Part shown: one piece after another, positions 17,187 through 25,762 of the stretch
Numbering within the stretch: position 1 is the stretch's first letter
How the letters are laid out: every line of letters starts with the position of its first letter
Source: Flavobacterium shii
Lineage (GTDB): Bacteria > Bacteroidota > Bacteroidia > Flavobacteriales > Flavobacteriaceae
Direction: 5' to 3'
NCBI RefSeq assembly: GCF_025847235.1
Contig: NZ_JAOZEW010000010.1
Span: 124,001-188,000 of the forward strand
Length of the DNA: 64,000 nt
Program-made: the position numbers and the translations under genes
The notes under the pieces: model-generated
Told to the model about the DNA's origin: nothing
Database searches by the model: none
Seen by the model: the letters and a program-made list of their open reading frames with translations, nothing else

Positions 17187-18107
17187 TTATTTTATTGTAA
17201 CTACAGTTCTACGATTATTTGCTTTGCCATCGGCAGTTGTATTGTCGCCTATAGGTTCATCGGGACCTTTTGATTGCGTTTCTATCTTGCTGGCATTAAT
17301 ACCATTTTTAGATAAATACTTTTTAGTAAAATCAGCACGTTTTTGACCTAATACAACATTCGATTCTCGTTTTCCAACATTATCAGAATGTCCAACTACC
17401 AATAAAGCACCATCGCCTACATGAAGAATGTAATAGGTGATATCTTTAATTTTTTGACGATCGGTAGTATTTAGATTATCATTGGATTTATTAGTATTAA
17501 AATGAAGAACCAATGGATCAGCGTTTATTTTGGCTTTTAAAGCCGCAAAATCTTCTCCGTTTGTCTTTGTTGCTACAGAATCTGTTAAGGCATTTATTTC
17601 GTATGAAACGGGCCCTAAAAGAGTATCTCCATTTGTTTTCCAAGTATCTATTATTTCGCCTTTGGTATCAAACTTACCTGCTGATATACCTTTTGAAACA
17701 AAATAATTTTTAACATCATTTGCCCTTGCTAAACCAAGATTAGGATAAGTTGTTGTGTTCTTTTCCTCGGTAGTAGCGTATCCGGTAATTGTGACCTTTT
17801 GTTTTGGATCGCCATTTAGGAACGTTTTCAGTTTTTCAATGCCAATCGCAACAGAGTCTTTTACGGGTTGGATAATCGCAGCACTGTTCTTAAGGAACTT
17901 AAGATTGTCACTACTGTGATAGTCAATTCCGGTACCGTTAATTACAAAAGGAACCGTCTCAATGACCGTTTCTTTTACAATAACTACTTTTTCGATATCG
18001 TCTGCAGGTTCTTTCATACAGCAATTGCAGCAAAATTTTAAATACAAGAAAGTACCTAAAATTATTGTGACTACAATGCCTAATAGATAAAGTGTTTTTT
18101 TAGACAT
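17187..18107 (-). CDS. OmpA-family protein with two peptidoglycan-binding-like domains
   Basis: A 306-residue protein with an N-terminal membrane segment (residues 5-25) followed by Cys27, Cys29 and Cys30. Two OmpA-like modules are visible: a partial or divergent one at ~75-155 (KVTITGYATTEEKNTTTYPN, LGLARANDVKNYFVSKGI) and a clearer one at ~195-306 (LLVVGHSDNVGKRESNVVLG, QKRADFTKKYLSKNGI, NNRRTVVTIK). Such domains bind peptidoglycan and tether membrane to wall. It is the first gene of a two-gene operon with the HhH membrane protein and has a good upstream promoter. Confidence 0.88.
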   Translation of the reverse strand: MSKKTLYLLGIVVTIILGTFLYLKFCCNCCMKEPADDIEKVVIVKETVIETVPFVINGTGIDYHSSDNLKFLKNSAAIIQPVKDSVAIGIEKLKTFLNGDPKQKVTITGYATTEEKNTTTYPNLGLARANDVKNYFVSKGISAGKFDTKGEIIDTWKTNGDTLLGPVSYEINALTDSVATKTNGEDFAALKAKINADPLVLHFNTNKSNDNLNTTDRQKIKDITYYILHVGDGALLVVGHSDNVGKRESNVVLGQKRADFTKKYLSKNGINASKIETQSKGPDEPIGDNTTADGKANNRRTVVTIK

Positions 18108-18131
18108 AATATTTATGAGTTAAAATTCTCT

Positions 18132-18139
18132 CAAATTTA
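18132..18139 (-). promoter_or_regulatory. -7 box for the OmpA-HhH operon
   Basis: TAAATTTG on the minus strand lies 24 bases before the start codon. A TTTTG about 15 bases further upstream (around 18155) could be the -33 element. Confidence 0.55.
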
Positions 18140-18321
18140 ACAAAAAAATAAATGCAAAAGGTTACTAATCAGTTATTTTAATATTATTGATTTAAATGAG
18201 TGATTTTTAAGGCTAAGATTTTGCTTACTTTTTTAAATTAACAATTAAAGCCAGGAATAGTATTGAAAAATCTTAATTCAGCAATTAATTAAAATCAGTA
18301 ACTTGCTAACTGAATTTAGTT

Positions 18322-18807
18322 ATGAAAAAGATGGTAGAAATAGAAAGAAAGTTTTTAGTTAAAACAACCGATTTTAAAGAACAGGCTTTCGCCAAAAACA
18401 GTATTGCACAGGGGTATTTAAGCTCTCAACCAGAGCGTACAGTACGTATTCGAATAAAAGGTACAAAAGGGTATATTACGATAAAAGGAATTGGAAGCGA
18501 TAGTGGAATGTCACGATTTGAATGGGAAAATGAAATTCCGCTAGAAGAAGCACAAGAATTATTAAAGTTGTGCGAGAAAGGCAAGATTGAGAAAACGAGA
18601 TTCGAGATAAAGTCTGGAAATCATGTTTTTGAAGTAGATGAGTTTTATGGAGAAAACGAAGGGTTAATTATTGCCGAAATCGAATTAAAATCAGAAACTG
18701 ATACTTTTGATAAACCAGATTGGCTGGGAGAAGAAGTAACTAATGATCCAAGGTATTACAATGCTTATTTAAGCAAGAATCCATTCTCGGAGTGGAAAAA
18801 ACAATAG
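18322..18807 (+). CDS. CYTH-domain protein (triphosphate tunnel metalloenzyme)
   Basis: A 161-residue soluble protein. The signature ExExK is at the N-terminus in VEIERKFLVK, followed by RTVRIRIKGTKGYITIKGIG, IEKTRFEIKSGNHVFEVDEF and EGLIIAEIELKSE, the alternating charged strands that line the tunnel. Members hydrolyse inorganic triphosphate or nucleoside triphosphates with divalent metal; the bacterial short forms are often tripolyphosphatases. A second ATG at 18331 is possible as start. The next gene begins 5 bases after the stop, so the two are probably cotranscribed. Confidence 0.9.
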   Translation: MKKMVEIERKFLVKTTDFKEQAFAKNSIAQGYLSSQPERTVRIRIKGTKGYITIKGIGSDSGMSRFEWENEIPLEEAQELLKLCEKGKIEKTRFEIKSGNHVFEVDEFYGENEGLIIAEIELKSETDTFDKPDWLGEEVTNDPRYYNAYLSKNPFSEWKKQ

Positions 18808-18812
18808 TATTT

Positions 18813-19784
18813 ATGACAATCGAACAATACGATTTGATAATTGTTGGTGGCGGACCAATAGGTTTAGCCTGCGCAATCGAAGCACAAAAGAAAAAATTAA
18901 AGTATTTAATTATAGAAAAAGGAGCAATTGTAAACAGTATTTTCAATTATCCGCTGTATATGACCTTCTTTTCGACAGCCGAAAGGCTAGAAATAGGTGA
19001 TATCCCTTTTAATTGTCTAGCTCCCAAGCCAGGTCGACAAGAAGCATTAGAGTATTATCGTAATATTCATCGTTATTTTAACTTCTCCATTCATTTATTT
19101 GAAAATGTGACCCAAGTTATCAAGCAAGATAATTCGCTTTTTAAAATAACCACAAATAAGGCATTATATGAAGCCAAGAATGTAATTATTGCTACAGGTT
19201 TTTATGATATTCCGATTTATATGAATGTAAAAGGTGAGGAGTTGCCTCAAGTACGCCATTATTACAAAGAAGCACATGAATATGCTTTTAGGAATGTTCT
19301 GGTTGTAGGTGCAAATAATTCCTCTGTAGATGCAGCCTTGGAATGCTGGCGAAAAGGCGCTAATGTTACAATGGTTATTCGCAAAAGCGAAATAAACAAT
19401 CGAGTAAAATATTGGGTTAAACCGGATATCGAGAACAGAATAGCCGAAGGAAGTATAAAGGCTTATTTTGAGTCAAATATAGCCGAAATCCGAGAAGATG
19501 AGGTTGTGATAGATACTCCAAACGGAAAAATAACTATCGAAAGTGATTTTGTCTTAGCGCTTACTGGTTATAAACCGGATTTGACGTTTCTGGAAAAAAT
19601 GGGAATTCAATTATCTGATAATGAAAAAAGAGTTCCAACATACAATCCCGAAACTATGGAAACCAATGTTGCAGGATTGTTTTTGGCAGGTGTTGTTTGT
19701 GGCGGAATGGAAACCCATAAATGGTTTATTGAGAATTCACGCGTTCATGCCAATATGATTGTAGATTGTATTACTTCGAAATAG
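18813..19784 (+). CDS. YpdA-like FAD/NADPH oxidoreductase (putative bacillithiol disulfide reductase)
   Basis: A 323-residue flavoprotein. I start at the ATG at 18813, five bases after the CYTH stop, instead of a GTG inside it. The FAD motif is LIIVGGGPIGLACAIEAQKK, the NAD(P)H motif VLVVGANNSSVDAALECWRK, and the C-terminal FAD contact GLFLAGVVCGGMETHKWFIE. There is no CxxC, unlike thioredoxin reductase, which is the YpdA pattern. YpdA reduces oxidised bacillithiol with NADPH in Firmicutes, and many Bacteroidota carry homologues and make bacillithiol. Function here is by family only. Confidence 0.86.
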   Translation: MTIEQYDLIIVGGGPIGLACAIEAQKKKLKYLIIEKGAIVNSIFNYPLYMTFFSTAERLEIGDIPFNCLAPKPGRQEALEYYRNIHRYFNFSIHLFENVTQVIKQDNSLFKITTNKALYEAKNVIIATGFYDIPIYMNVKGEELPQVRHYYKEAHEYAFRNVLVVGANNSSVDAALECWRKGANVTMVIRKSEINNRVKYWVKPDIENRIAEGSIKAYFESNIAEIREDEVVIDTPNGKITIESDFVLALTGYKPDLTFLEKMGIQLSDNEKRVPTYNPETMETNVAGLFLAGVVCGGMETHKWFIENSRVHANMIVDCITSK

Positions 19785-19842
19785 AAAAAGTTTACGACTA
19801 ATTCACTTTGTCTGTTCGATTTTTAGTCTCTGGTCTAAAAAA

Positions 19843-19883
19843 ATAATCTGAATTTTAAATTTTTTTTTCAAAATTCAGATTAT
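19843..19883. terminator. Long hairpin between converging ypdA-like and selO genes
   Basis: ATAATCTGAATTTT and AAAATTCAGATTAT form a perfect 14-bp stem around a T-rich 13-base loop. It is probably a bidirectional terminator. Confidence 0.7.
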
Positions 19884-19933
19884 ATCTTAATTTAATTTGT
19901 GTGAATCAGTGCAATTAGTGGCAAAAAAAACAT

Positions 19934-21505
19934 CTAAGAACTACAAGAAAGCATAGAACAGCCTACTTTGTCTCTTGCCCAATCTGGTCGTTTGGCAAAC
20001 CATTTTTCGTATTCAGGCTGCTCATCATAAGGATTTTTAAGCAATTGATACAATTCATCTACTAATGAATAATCACCTTCATCGGCAGCATCAATACTTA
20101 ATTGTGCCATATAATTACGCAATACATATTTTGGATTTACCTTGTTTTGGTTTGTAGCGCGTTCTTCGTCGGTGATTTTTTCGGTATTCAAACGTTTCAA
20201 ATAGTCTGAAAACCATTGTAACCAAGTCTTTAAAATTTCTCCTTTTATTTCTTCTGGATTGTAAAAAGCATCTTGGATACAAGTAAATGCTTCTTCGGCA
20301 GATTCCCCTTTTTTAATTTTATTTAAATTTCTAAAAAAGATAGTCATATCTGTTTCCGATAATTGCAAGTTAGTTTCTAAATCTGATATGATTTTACCAT
20401 CAATTTCCTTAACGGTTGAAATCCCTAGTTTGTTAAGCATCATTTCTTTATATTCTTCGTCAAATGAATCAGAGAATGATTCTAATATACTCTCCAAACC
20501 TTCGGCTTCATTGATTAAAGGGTATAATGCATTTGCCAGTTGAAATAAATTCCACTTGGCAACATTAGCTTGATTGCCAAAACGGTATCTTTTATGTTGA
20601 TTATCGGTCGTATTAGGTGTCCAGTTTGGATCATAATCTTCTAGCCATCCATAAGGACCAAAATCTATTGTTAGGCCGTGAATCGACATATTATCGGTAT
20701 TCATAACCCCATGCACAAAACCTACACGTTGCCAATCCAGAATCATCTTGCGGGTTTTATCGGCTACAGCCTTAAAAAACTGAATATAGGCTTTTTTATC
20801 ATCCTCTTCTTTTATCTCAGGATAATAATACTTGATGGTATAATCGGTAATAGATTTAAGATTTTTAAGTTCATTACGCGCTGTAAGCATTTCAAAACTT
20901 CCAAAACGGATAAACGATGGTGCAACACGACATACAATAGCCCCTTTTTCGTAAGCAGGATTGCCATCATACAGTTTATCACGCAATACTTCGTCGCCAG
21001 ATAAGATTAAAGCAAGAGAACGGGTGGTAGGAACTCCCAAATAAAACATGGCTTCGCTACATAGATGTTCTCGTATAGAGGAACGTAAAACGGCTAAACC
21101 ATCGGCAGTTCTCGAATAAGGCGTTTTTCCGGCTCCTTTAAGCTGTAAAGTATAAAACTGGTCATTATGTTCGATCTCGGTTAAATTAATAGCTCTACCG
21201 TCGCCTAATTGCCCCGCCCAATTTCCAAATTGATGCCCTGCATAACACATAGCATATGGATGAGTGGTTGGCAAAACTTCTTTGCCCGAAAAAACATTCA
21301 GGAAAGATTCCGATTGAGTATCTTTTGGCGAAAGCCCGATTAATTCAGCCACAGCTTCAGAAGCGTGAATTAATTTAGGTTCAGCAGGAATTCGTGGGGT
21401 AACATAAGAGAAACAAGTATTTAAAACCTGCCTTATTTCGTTAGTACTTAGTGGATCTTCGGGTAATTCGGCTGTAAACCGATTATGGATGTTTAATTTT
21501 TTCAT
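19934..21505 (-). CDS. selO: Protein adenylyltransferase SelO
   Basis: A 523-residue pseudokinase-fold enzyme that transfers AMP from ATP to Ser, Thr or Tyr of proteins, linked in other bacteria to oxidative stress and glutathionylation. I use the ATG at 21505; a TTG at 21520 would add five residues. Visible landmarks are GQLGDGRAINLTEIEH, LQLKGAGKTPYSRTADG, LRSSIREHLCSEAMFYLGVP, VHGVMNTDNMSIHGL and the metal-binding TIDFGPYGWLEDYDP. The C-terminal CSMLSCSS has the conserved cysteine where animal SelO has selenocysteine. It lies 35 bases after msrA on the same strand, giving an msrA-selO redox operon. Confidence 0.95.
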   Translation of the reverse strand: MKKLNIHNRFTAELPEDPLSTNEIRQVLNTCFSYVTPRIPAEPKLIHASEAVAELIGLSPKDTQSESFLNVFSGKEVLPTTHPYAMCYAGHQFGNWAGQLGDGRAINLTEIEHNDQFYTLQLKGAGKTPYSRTADGLAVLRSSIREHLCSEAMFYLGVPTTRSLALILSGDEVLRDKLYDGNPAYEKGAIVCRVAPSFIRFGSFEMLTARNELKNLKSITDYTIKYYYPEIKEEDDKKAYIQFFKAVADKTRKMILDWQRVGFVHGVMNTDNMSIHGLTIDFGPYGWLEDYDPNWTPNTTDNQHKRYRFGNQANVAKWNLFQLANALYPLINEAEGLESILESFSDSFDEEYKEMMLNKLGISTVKEIDGKIISDLETNLQLSETDMTIFFRNLNKIKKGESAEEAFTCIQDAFYNPEEIKGEILKTWLQWFSDYLKRLNTEKITDEERATNQNKVNPKYVLRNYMAQLSIDAADEGDYSLVDELYQLLKNPYDEQPEYEKWFAKRPDWARDKVGCSMLSCSS

Positions 21506-21540
21506 TTTATTCAATTTCAATAATAGTAATTAGTGCTTGT

Positions 21541-22071
21541 TTATGCGAGTTTATCGGCATACATTTTTCTTAATTTTTGCACTTTAGGATCAATTACCAT
21601 TCGGCAATAACCAGCTTCCTGATTGTTGTTGTAATAATTTTGATGGTCTTCATCGGCTTCATAAAACACTTCAAAAGGTTTTAATTCGGTTACGATTGGA
21701 TCTGCATATAAGGGTTTTACAGCTTCAAATACTTGTTCTGCAATTGCTTTTTGTTCATCATCATGATATAAAATAATCGATCGATATTGAGTTCCTCTGT
21801 CAGCTCCTTGTTGGTTTAATGTCGTTGGGTCATGACTCGTCATAAAAATGGCAATTAAGTCATGATACGAAATGATTTCTGGGTCGAAAGTTACTTGTAC
21901 AACTTCGGCATGTCCAGTTCTTCCTGTACAAACCTCGCGATAAGCAGGGTTTTTTATATGACCATCGGCATAGCCCGATTTTATTGCTATTATTCCCTTA
22001 AGGCGTTGAATAACTGCTTCAATACACCAGAAACAGCCACCTCCAAAAGTCGCTATAGATAAGTTTTTCAT
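21541..22071 (-). CDS. msrA: Peptide methionine-S-sulfoxide reductase
   Basis: A 176-residue enzyme that reduces the S epimer of methionine sulfoxide, free or in proteins. The active site GGCFWCIEAV places catalytic Cys13 and nearby Cys16. IKSGYADG, CTGRTGHAEVVQVTFDP and YHDLIAIFMTSHDPTTLNQQ are standard MsrA segments, and YYNNNQEAGYCRMVIDPK near the end carries a further Cys. There is no signal peptide, so it is cytoplasmic. It is the first gene of the msrA-selO pair and is divergent from the class V aminotransferase. Confidence 0.96.
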   Translation of the reverse strand: MKNLSIATFGGGCFWCIEAVIQRLKGIIAIKSGYADGHIKNPAYREVCTGRTGHAEVVQVTFDPEIISYHDLIAIFMTSHDPTTLNQQGADRGTQYRSIILYHDDEQKAIAEQVFEAVKPLYADPIVTELKPFEVFYEADEDHQNYYNNNQEAGYCRMVIDPKVQKLRKMYADKLA

Positions 22072-22269
22072 AATATATAATTTAAAATAATTATTGTTAT
22101 TTATTGATAATGAGTAAGATATTGAAATAGCTTAGACTCAAATTTAATTCTAATTTGTTAGATTTACTAAAAAGAAACCTGTTAAAGAGGTATTTGATTA
22201 TAAATAAAAGAAATTGTAATGCAGTTTTTACTTCAGCATTAACAAATTCACAATTATATAAAAAATATA

Positions 22270-22277
22270 TACCTTTG
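22270..22277 (+). promoter_or_regulatory. -7 box for the class V aminotransferase
   Basis: TACCTTTG lies 18 bases before the ATG at 22296 and inside any longer reading frame, which favours that ATG as start. Confidence 0.65.
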
Positions 22278-22295
22278 TCTTCAAATCAGTTTATA

Positions 22296-23783
22296 ATGAA
22301 TATCAAAAACAATACCACGGCTTTAGAAGCTTATTTCCAAGATTTTCGAAAAAATATTATTGGAATTGACCAGGAATTTACCTCTCCTTACGGTAAAAAA
22401 AAGATAATTTATACCGACTGGACAGCCAGTGGACGCTTGTATAGACCGATTGAAGAGAAAATTATAAACCAATTTGGACCTTTTGTCGCAAATACACATA
22501 CCGAAACTACTGTGTCAGGTACTGCCATGACAAAAGCGTACCATCATGCCAGAAATATTATTAAGCGTCATGTTAATGCTAGCCAAGATGATATTTTGAT
22601 TACTGATGGAACAGGAATGACTGGCGTTGTTAATAAATTCCAGCGTATTTTGGGATTGAAAATTCCAGAGAACTTAAAAGATTTTACTACAATTCCAGCC
22701 GATAAAAAGCCAGTTGTTTTTATATCTCACATGGAACACCACTCAAACCAAACGAGCTGGTTGGAAACTATTGCCGATGTTGAAATTATTCCTGCTTGTG
22801 AAAAAGGACTTTTTAGCCTTGAAAAATTAGAAATCTTATTAGATAAATATAAAGATCGAGCTTACAAAATAGCTTCGATTACTTCTTGTTCTAATGTTAC
22901 AGGGATAAAAACGCCATATTATGAAGCTGCCAAATTAATGCACCAGCATAATGGAGTTTGTTTTGTAGATTTTGCATGTTCTGGCCCTTATGTAAAAATA
23001 AATATGCACCCAGAAGATCCAGAAGCCTATTTGGATGCGATTTTCTTTTCTCCACATAAATTTTTAGGTGGTCCCGGAACATCGGGAGTTTTGATTTTTA
23101 ATAAAAAATTATATAAAAATATGATTCCGGATTGTCCTGGAGGAGGAACGGTAAGCTGGACAAATCCTTGGGGTGAGCATAAATATATCGATAATATCGA
23201 AGACCGTGAAGACGGTGGAACTCCTGGCTTTTTGCAAGTTATAAAAACTGCTTTGGCAATTGAGTTAAAAGAACAAATGGGTGTAGATAATATGTTACAA
23301 CGCGAAAATGAAATCGTTGATTTTGTTTTTAATGAACTGAATGAAACCCCGAATATTAAAATTTTAGCAGGACAACATCAGGAACGTTTAGGGGTAATTT
23401 CGTTTTTTATCGAAGATTTACACTTTAATTTAGGTGTAAAAATACTGAATGATAGATTCGGGATTCAAACTAGGGGAGGTTGCAGTTGCGCAGGTACTTA
23501 CGGGCACTTTTTGTTACATGTTGACCAGGAAACATCTAGTAAATTAATTGACCAAATTACGATTGGAGATTTAATTCGTAAACCAGGATGGATAAGAATG
23601 TCTATACATCCTACAACTACCAATGAGGAGATTGCTTTTGTTTGCGAAAGCATTAAAGAACTAGCCAAAAATCATAAAACATGGGCTTTGGATTACGAAT
23701 ACAATAAAGATACCAACGAATTTGTACATGAAAATGTAACTACATTCGAAGATGAACTAGTCGCAAGTTGGTTTGCATCATAA
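22296..23783 (+). CDS. Class V aminotransferase-fold PLP enzyme, cysteine-desulfurase-like
   Basis: A 495-residue enzyme. A TTG at 22155 would add 47 residues, but a promoter box lies just before the ATG at 22296 and the family-like sequence starts there. The PLP lysine is Lys255 in FFSPHKFLGGPGTSG. Other cofactor segments are LITDGTGMTGVVNKFQ, SHMEHHSNQTSW (His-His stacking on the ring) and FVDFACSGPYV. Near the C-terminus a Cys-rich loop RGGCSCAGTYG occupies the place of the desulfurase catalytic-Cys loop. It could release sulfur from cysteine or act on another amino acid; no SufE or IscU partner is nearby. Confidence 0.88.
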   Translation: MNIKNNTTALEAYFQDFRKNIIGIDQEFTSPYGKKKIIYTDWTASGRLYRPIEEKIINQFGPFVANTHTETTVSGTAMTKAYHHARNIIKRHVNASQDDILITDGTGMTGVVNKFQRILGLKIPENLKDFTTIPADKKPVVFISHMEHHSNQTSWLETIADVEIIPACEKGLFSLEKLEILLDKYKDRAYKIASITSCSNVTGIKTPYYEAAKLMHQHNGVCFVDFACSGPYVKINMHPEDPEAYLDAIFFSPHKFLGGPGTSGVLIFNKKLYKNMIPDCPGGGTVSWTNPWGEHKYIDNIEDREDGGTPGFLQVIKTALAIELKEQMGVDNMLQRENEIVDFVFNELNETPNIKILAGQHQERLGVISFFIEDLHFNLGVKILNDRFGIQTRGGCSCAGTYGHFLLHVDQETSSKLIDQITIGDLIRKPGWIRMSIHPTTTNEEIAFVCESIKELAKNHKTWALDYEYNKDTNEFVHENVTTFEDELVASWFAS

Positions 23784-23786
23784 AAC

Positions 23787-23820
23787 AAAAAAATAGCTTC
23801 AATCGAAGCTATTTTTTTTT
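23787..23820 (+). terminator. Terminator after the aminotransferase
   Basis: AAATAGCTTC-AATC-GAAGCTATTT has an A-run before it and a run of Ts after. Confidence 0.92.
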
Positions 23821-23822
23821 GA

Positions 23823-23857
23823 TTTTTTTTACCATTAAGAGATTAAGAAAAATTAAG
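23823..23857. repeat. ACCATTAAGAGATTAAG repeat, copy 1 (half element)
   Basis: A T-run followed by ACCATTAAGAGATTAAGAAA and AATTAAG. The same 27-base string recurs at 24535 and, with small changes, at 24647. It ends just before the stop codon of the following minus-strand membrane protein. Confidence 0.85.
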
Positions 23858-23863
23858 TTTTGG

Positions 23864-24478
23864 TTATTTTCCAATGAGTACATTGTATTCCTTAGGTATG
23901 GTTACTCCATTAAAATAATTTGTTAGCCCACAAAATATTATTACAGTTAATATAATTCCAAAAGTCAAAATTGCTATTGATTGTTTATGGGGAGAAATCC
24001 CGAAAATTGATTGCTCCATTTTCTTGTTATGTATGGCAGCAATATGCCCGAAAAAGGAAAGAATTGCAAGTGCATAGTAAGGAATAAAAAACAAGTTGTA
24101 AGGAAATGTATTTAATCCGGCTACACCATAATAAAAGTTAGTATCAAGGTTTAAAATAAGTCTTCCGATAAAAATCGCACTTAAATGAATTATAAAAAAG
24201 ATAGCTAAGTATAATCCTGACCAAATCTGAATTTTTTCAAAACTACTGGTTGCTATTTTTCGATTTATTTTGAAAAGTTTAAGTCCTGAAAAAATTTGAA
24301 CAAATACAGCTAACAGCAAAATGGATTCAATGAAAATATTTCGATAAAAAAGGCGCAAAGTATTCATCATTTCAATGTGCTTTTCTGCTCCAAGAATGCT
24401 CCAAACATGATTAAATAAATGTAATCCAATAAAAACTGTTATTATAAGTCCAGATATGTAGTGTAATTTTTTAATCAT
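23864..24478 (-). CDS. Integral membrane protein, possibly cytochrome b-like
   Basis: A 204-residue protein with about five membrane helices (residues ~8-30, 48-70, 84-108, 122-150, 168-192). Several helices carry His or His pairs (KKLHYISGLI, GLHLFNHVW, FIIHLSAIFIG, FFGHIAAIHNKK), and the opening KLHYISGLIITVFIGLHLFN resembles small membrane cytochrome b or fumarate-reductase-anchor proteins. Heme binding is therefore possible but not shown. I do not recognise a specific family. It stands alone on the minus strand with repeat copies on both sides. Confidence 0.72.
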   Translation of the reverse strand: MIKKLHYISGLIITVFIGLHLFNHVWSILGAEKHIEMMNTLRLFYRNIFIESILLLAVFVQIFSGLKLFKINRKIATSSFEKIQIWSGLYLAIFFIIHLSAIFIGRLILNLDTNFYYGVAGLNTFPYNLFFIPYYALAILSFFGHIAAIHNKKMEQSIFGISPHKQSIAILTFGIILTVIIFCGLTNYFNGVTIPKEYNVLIGK

Positions 24479-24534
24479 ATATTATGCTTTATTTTAAGTT
24501 GTAGAATAAATATTTATGCATAAGTAACTGAATC

Positions 24535-24578
24535 TTTTTTTTTTACCATTAAGAGATTAAGAAAAATTAAGCTTTTGC
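24535..24578. repeat. ACCATTAAGAGATTAAG repeat, copy 2
   Basis: A T-run, then ACCATTAAGAGATTAAGAAA, AATTAAG and CTTTTGCTA, so identical to copy 1 through 27 bases. Confidence 0.85.
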
Positions 24579-24646
24579 TATTAAAAAGGACAAGTTATGA
24601 TTTATTAAATATCACCAAGTCGCCAAATCACAGTTTTTACGAATTA

Positions 24647-24724
24647 TTTTTTTTACCATTAAGAGATTAAAAAAAAATTAAGCTTTTGTTACTTTATGAA
24701 ACTTAATACCTTAATGGTTTAATT
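24647..24724. repeat. ACCATTAAGAGATTAA repeat, copy 3 (complete inverted element)
   Basis: The left arm ACCATTAAGAGATTAA (24655-24670) is mirrored by TTAATACCTTAATGGT (24703-24718) with 14 of 16 positions matching, so this copy is a full hairpin of about 65 bases. Copies 1 and 2 keep only the left half. Confidence 0.8.
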
Positions 24725-24764
24725 ATTTATTTACTTCAATTTATCAGCCATCAACCATTAACTA

Positions 24765-25232
24765 TTAACCATTAACAATTGAGATATCGTCTAATAATCG
24801 GCGGTGATAATTTATTTGTCCTAAATGATAGGCGAGGTGGGTGGTAAGATGTGTTAAAATAAATCCTGTAGAATCTTTACCTTTAAAAATAATAATAGGG
24901 AATTCCAGTTCTAATTCCGCTTCCGATAAATTACTTAAAGCAGTATCAACTACGACAATTGTTTCTTCAATTTTGGTAATTAATTCAGTTTTTGGGATAT
25001 TTTTTAAAGAAAATTCCAATTCGCGGTGTCTTATATAACCAGAATTGCCTAATGTAGCGCCTATATAGGTGTTTAAATTGCCGATTAAGTGTAAACAAAG
25101 ATTGCCTGCCGAATTTGTGATTTGGTTGTTTGTAGACCAAATTATGGCTTCGTTTTGATACGATTCGATTTCGAGTTTTAATTTGGTAAGATCACGCTTA
25201 AAAAGCGCTTTCAGAGTCTCGAGATGAGCCAT
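24765..25232 (-). CDS. DinB/DUF1572-like protein
   Basis: A 155-residue four-helix protein. Its His residues (AGNLCLHLIGNLNTYIG near 47; ILTHLTTHLAYHLGQINYHR near 127-142) match the three-His metal site of DinB-fold proteins, and LNTYIGATLGNSGYIRHRE is typical of the DUF1572 branch. DinB-fold proteins include thiol-dependent metal transferases; activity here is unknown. It is the last gene of a five-gene minus-strand operon, 6 bases after the previous one. Its final codons lie in an AACCATTAAC-type repetitive string that merges into the intergenic repeats. Confidence 0.83.
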   Translation of the reverse strand: MAHLETLKALFKRDLTKLKLEIESYQNEAIIWSTNNQITNSAGNLCLHLIGNLNTYIGATLGNSGYIRHRELEFSLKNIPKTELITKIEETIVVVDTALSNLSEAELELEFPIIIFKGKDSTGFILTHLTTHLAYHLGQINYHRRLLDDISIVNG

Positions 25233-25238
25233 TATTTC

Positions 25239-25703
25239 TTATTTTTTATAATTATTCAGTGATAATAAGGCTTGTTCTTGTATTTTTTTCTGGAAGAATC
25301 CTGTCCAGCCTAATAAATATCCTGTAATTCCGAATGCTTGTTTCGACCATTTCCAAACATCGAAAGTATCTGTATGTTTGATGATTAAGCCATCCTGAAA
25401 CTGAAATTCGGCAAAAACGTTATTGATAACATTTCTGTTTGTTTTGCTAAAATTATAAGTAGCAATCCAATGTGCAGAACCCGTAAATTCATCTGCTTTT
25501 ACATCCGAAAATTCGATTTTTATGTTGCCTTTACTTTTTTTAAGAAGCATTTCCCACATTTTAGAAACTTCATCTCCTTTCAATAAACCAAAAGCAGGAT
25601 CACGAAATTGTATATTTGGATGGTAGCATTCACTCATTTTTGCTGCATCGGCATTAGCAAATGCAGTATAGAATTTTATAATGGTGGCTTCGTTTACACT
25701 CAT
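25239..25703 (-). CDS. SnoaL/NTF2-like fold protein
   Basis: A 154-residue small alpha+beta-barrel protein. FYTAFANADAAKMSECYHPN, IQFRDPAFGLLKGDEVSKMW, AHWIATYNFSKTNRNVINNV and FQFQDGLIIKHTDTFDVWKW are the usual SnoaL-like (NTF2) progression. Such proteins are steroid-isomerase-like enzymes or unassigned; Asp and His residues lining the pocket are kept. There is no signal peptide. It lies fourth in the operon, 59 bases after the previous gene and 6 before the DinB gene. Confidence 0.85.
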   Translation of the reverse strand: MSVNEATIIKFYTAFANADAAKMSECYHPNIQFRDPAFGLLKGDEVSKMWEMLLKKSKGNIKIEFSDVKADEFTGSAHWIATYNFSKTNRNVINNVFAEFQFQDGLIIKHTDTFDVWKWSKQAFGITGYLLGWTGFFQKKIQEQALLSLNNYKK

Positions 25704-25762
25704 TTTTATTAGAATTAGAATATAAAAGTACTGAAATTATTGATTGTTTACGAAATATAAAC

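Noticed and set aside
22155..22295. N-terminal extension of the class V aminotransferase from a TTG
   Set aside because: A TAnnTTTG promoter box lies inside it and the extension (KRNLLKRYLIINKRN) has no family likeness; the ATG at 22296 is preferred.
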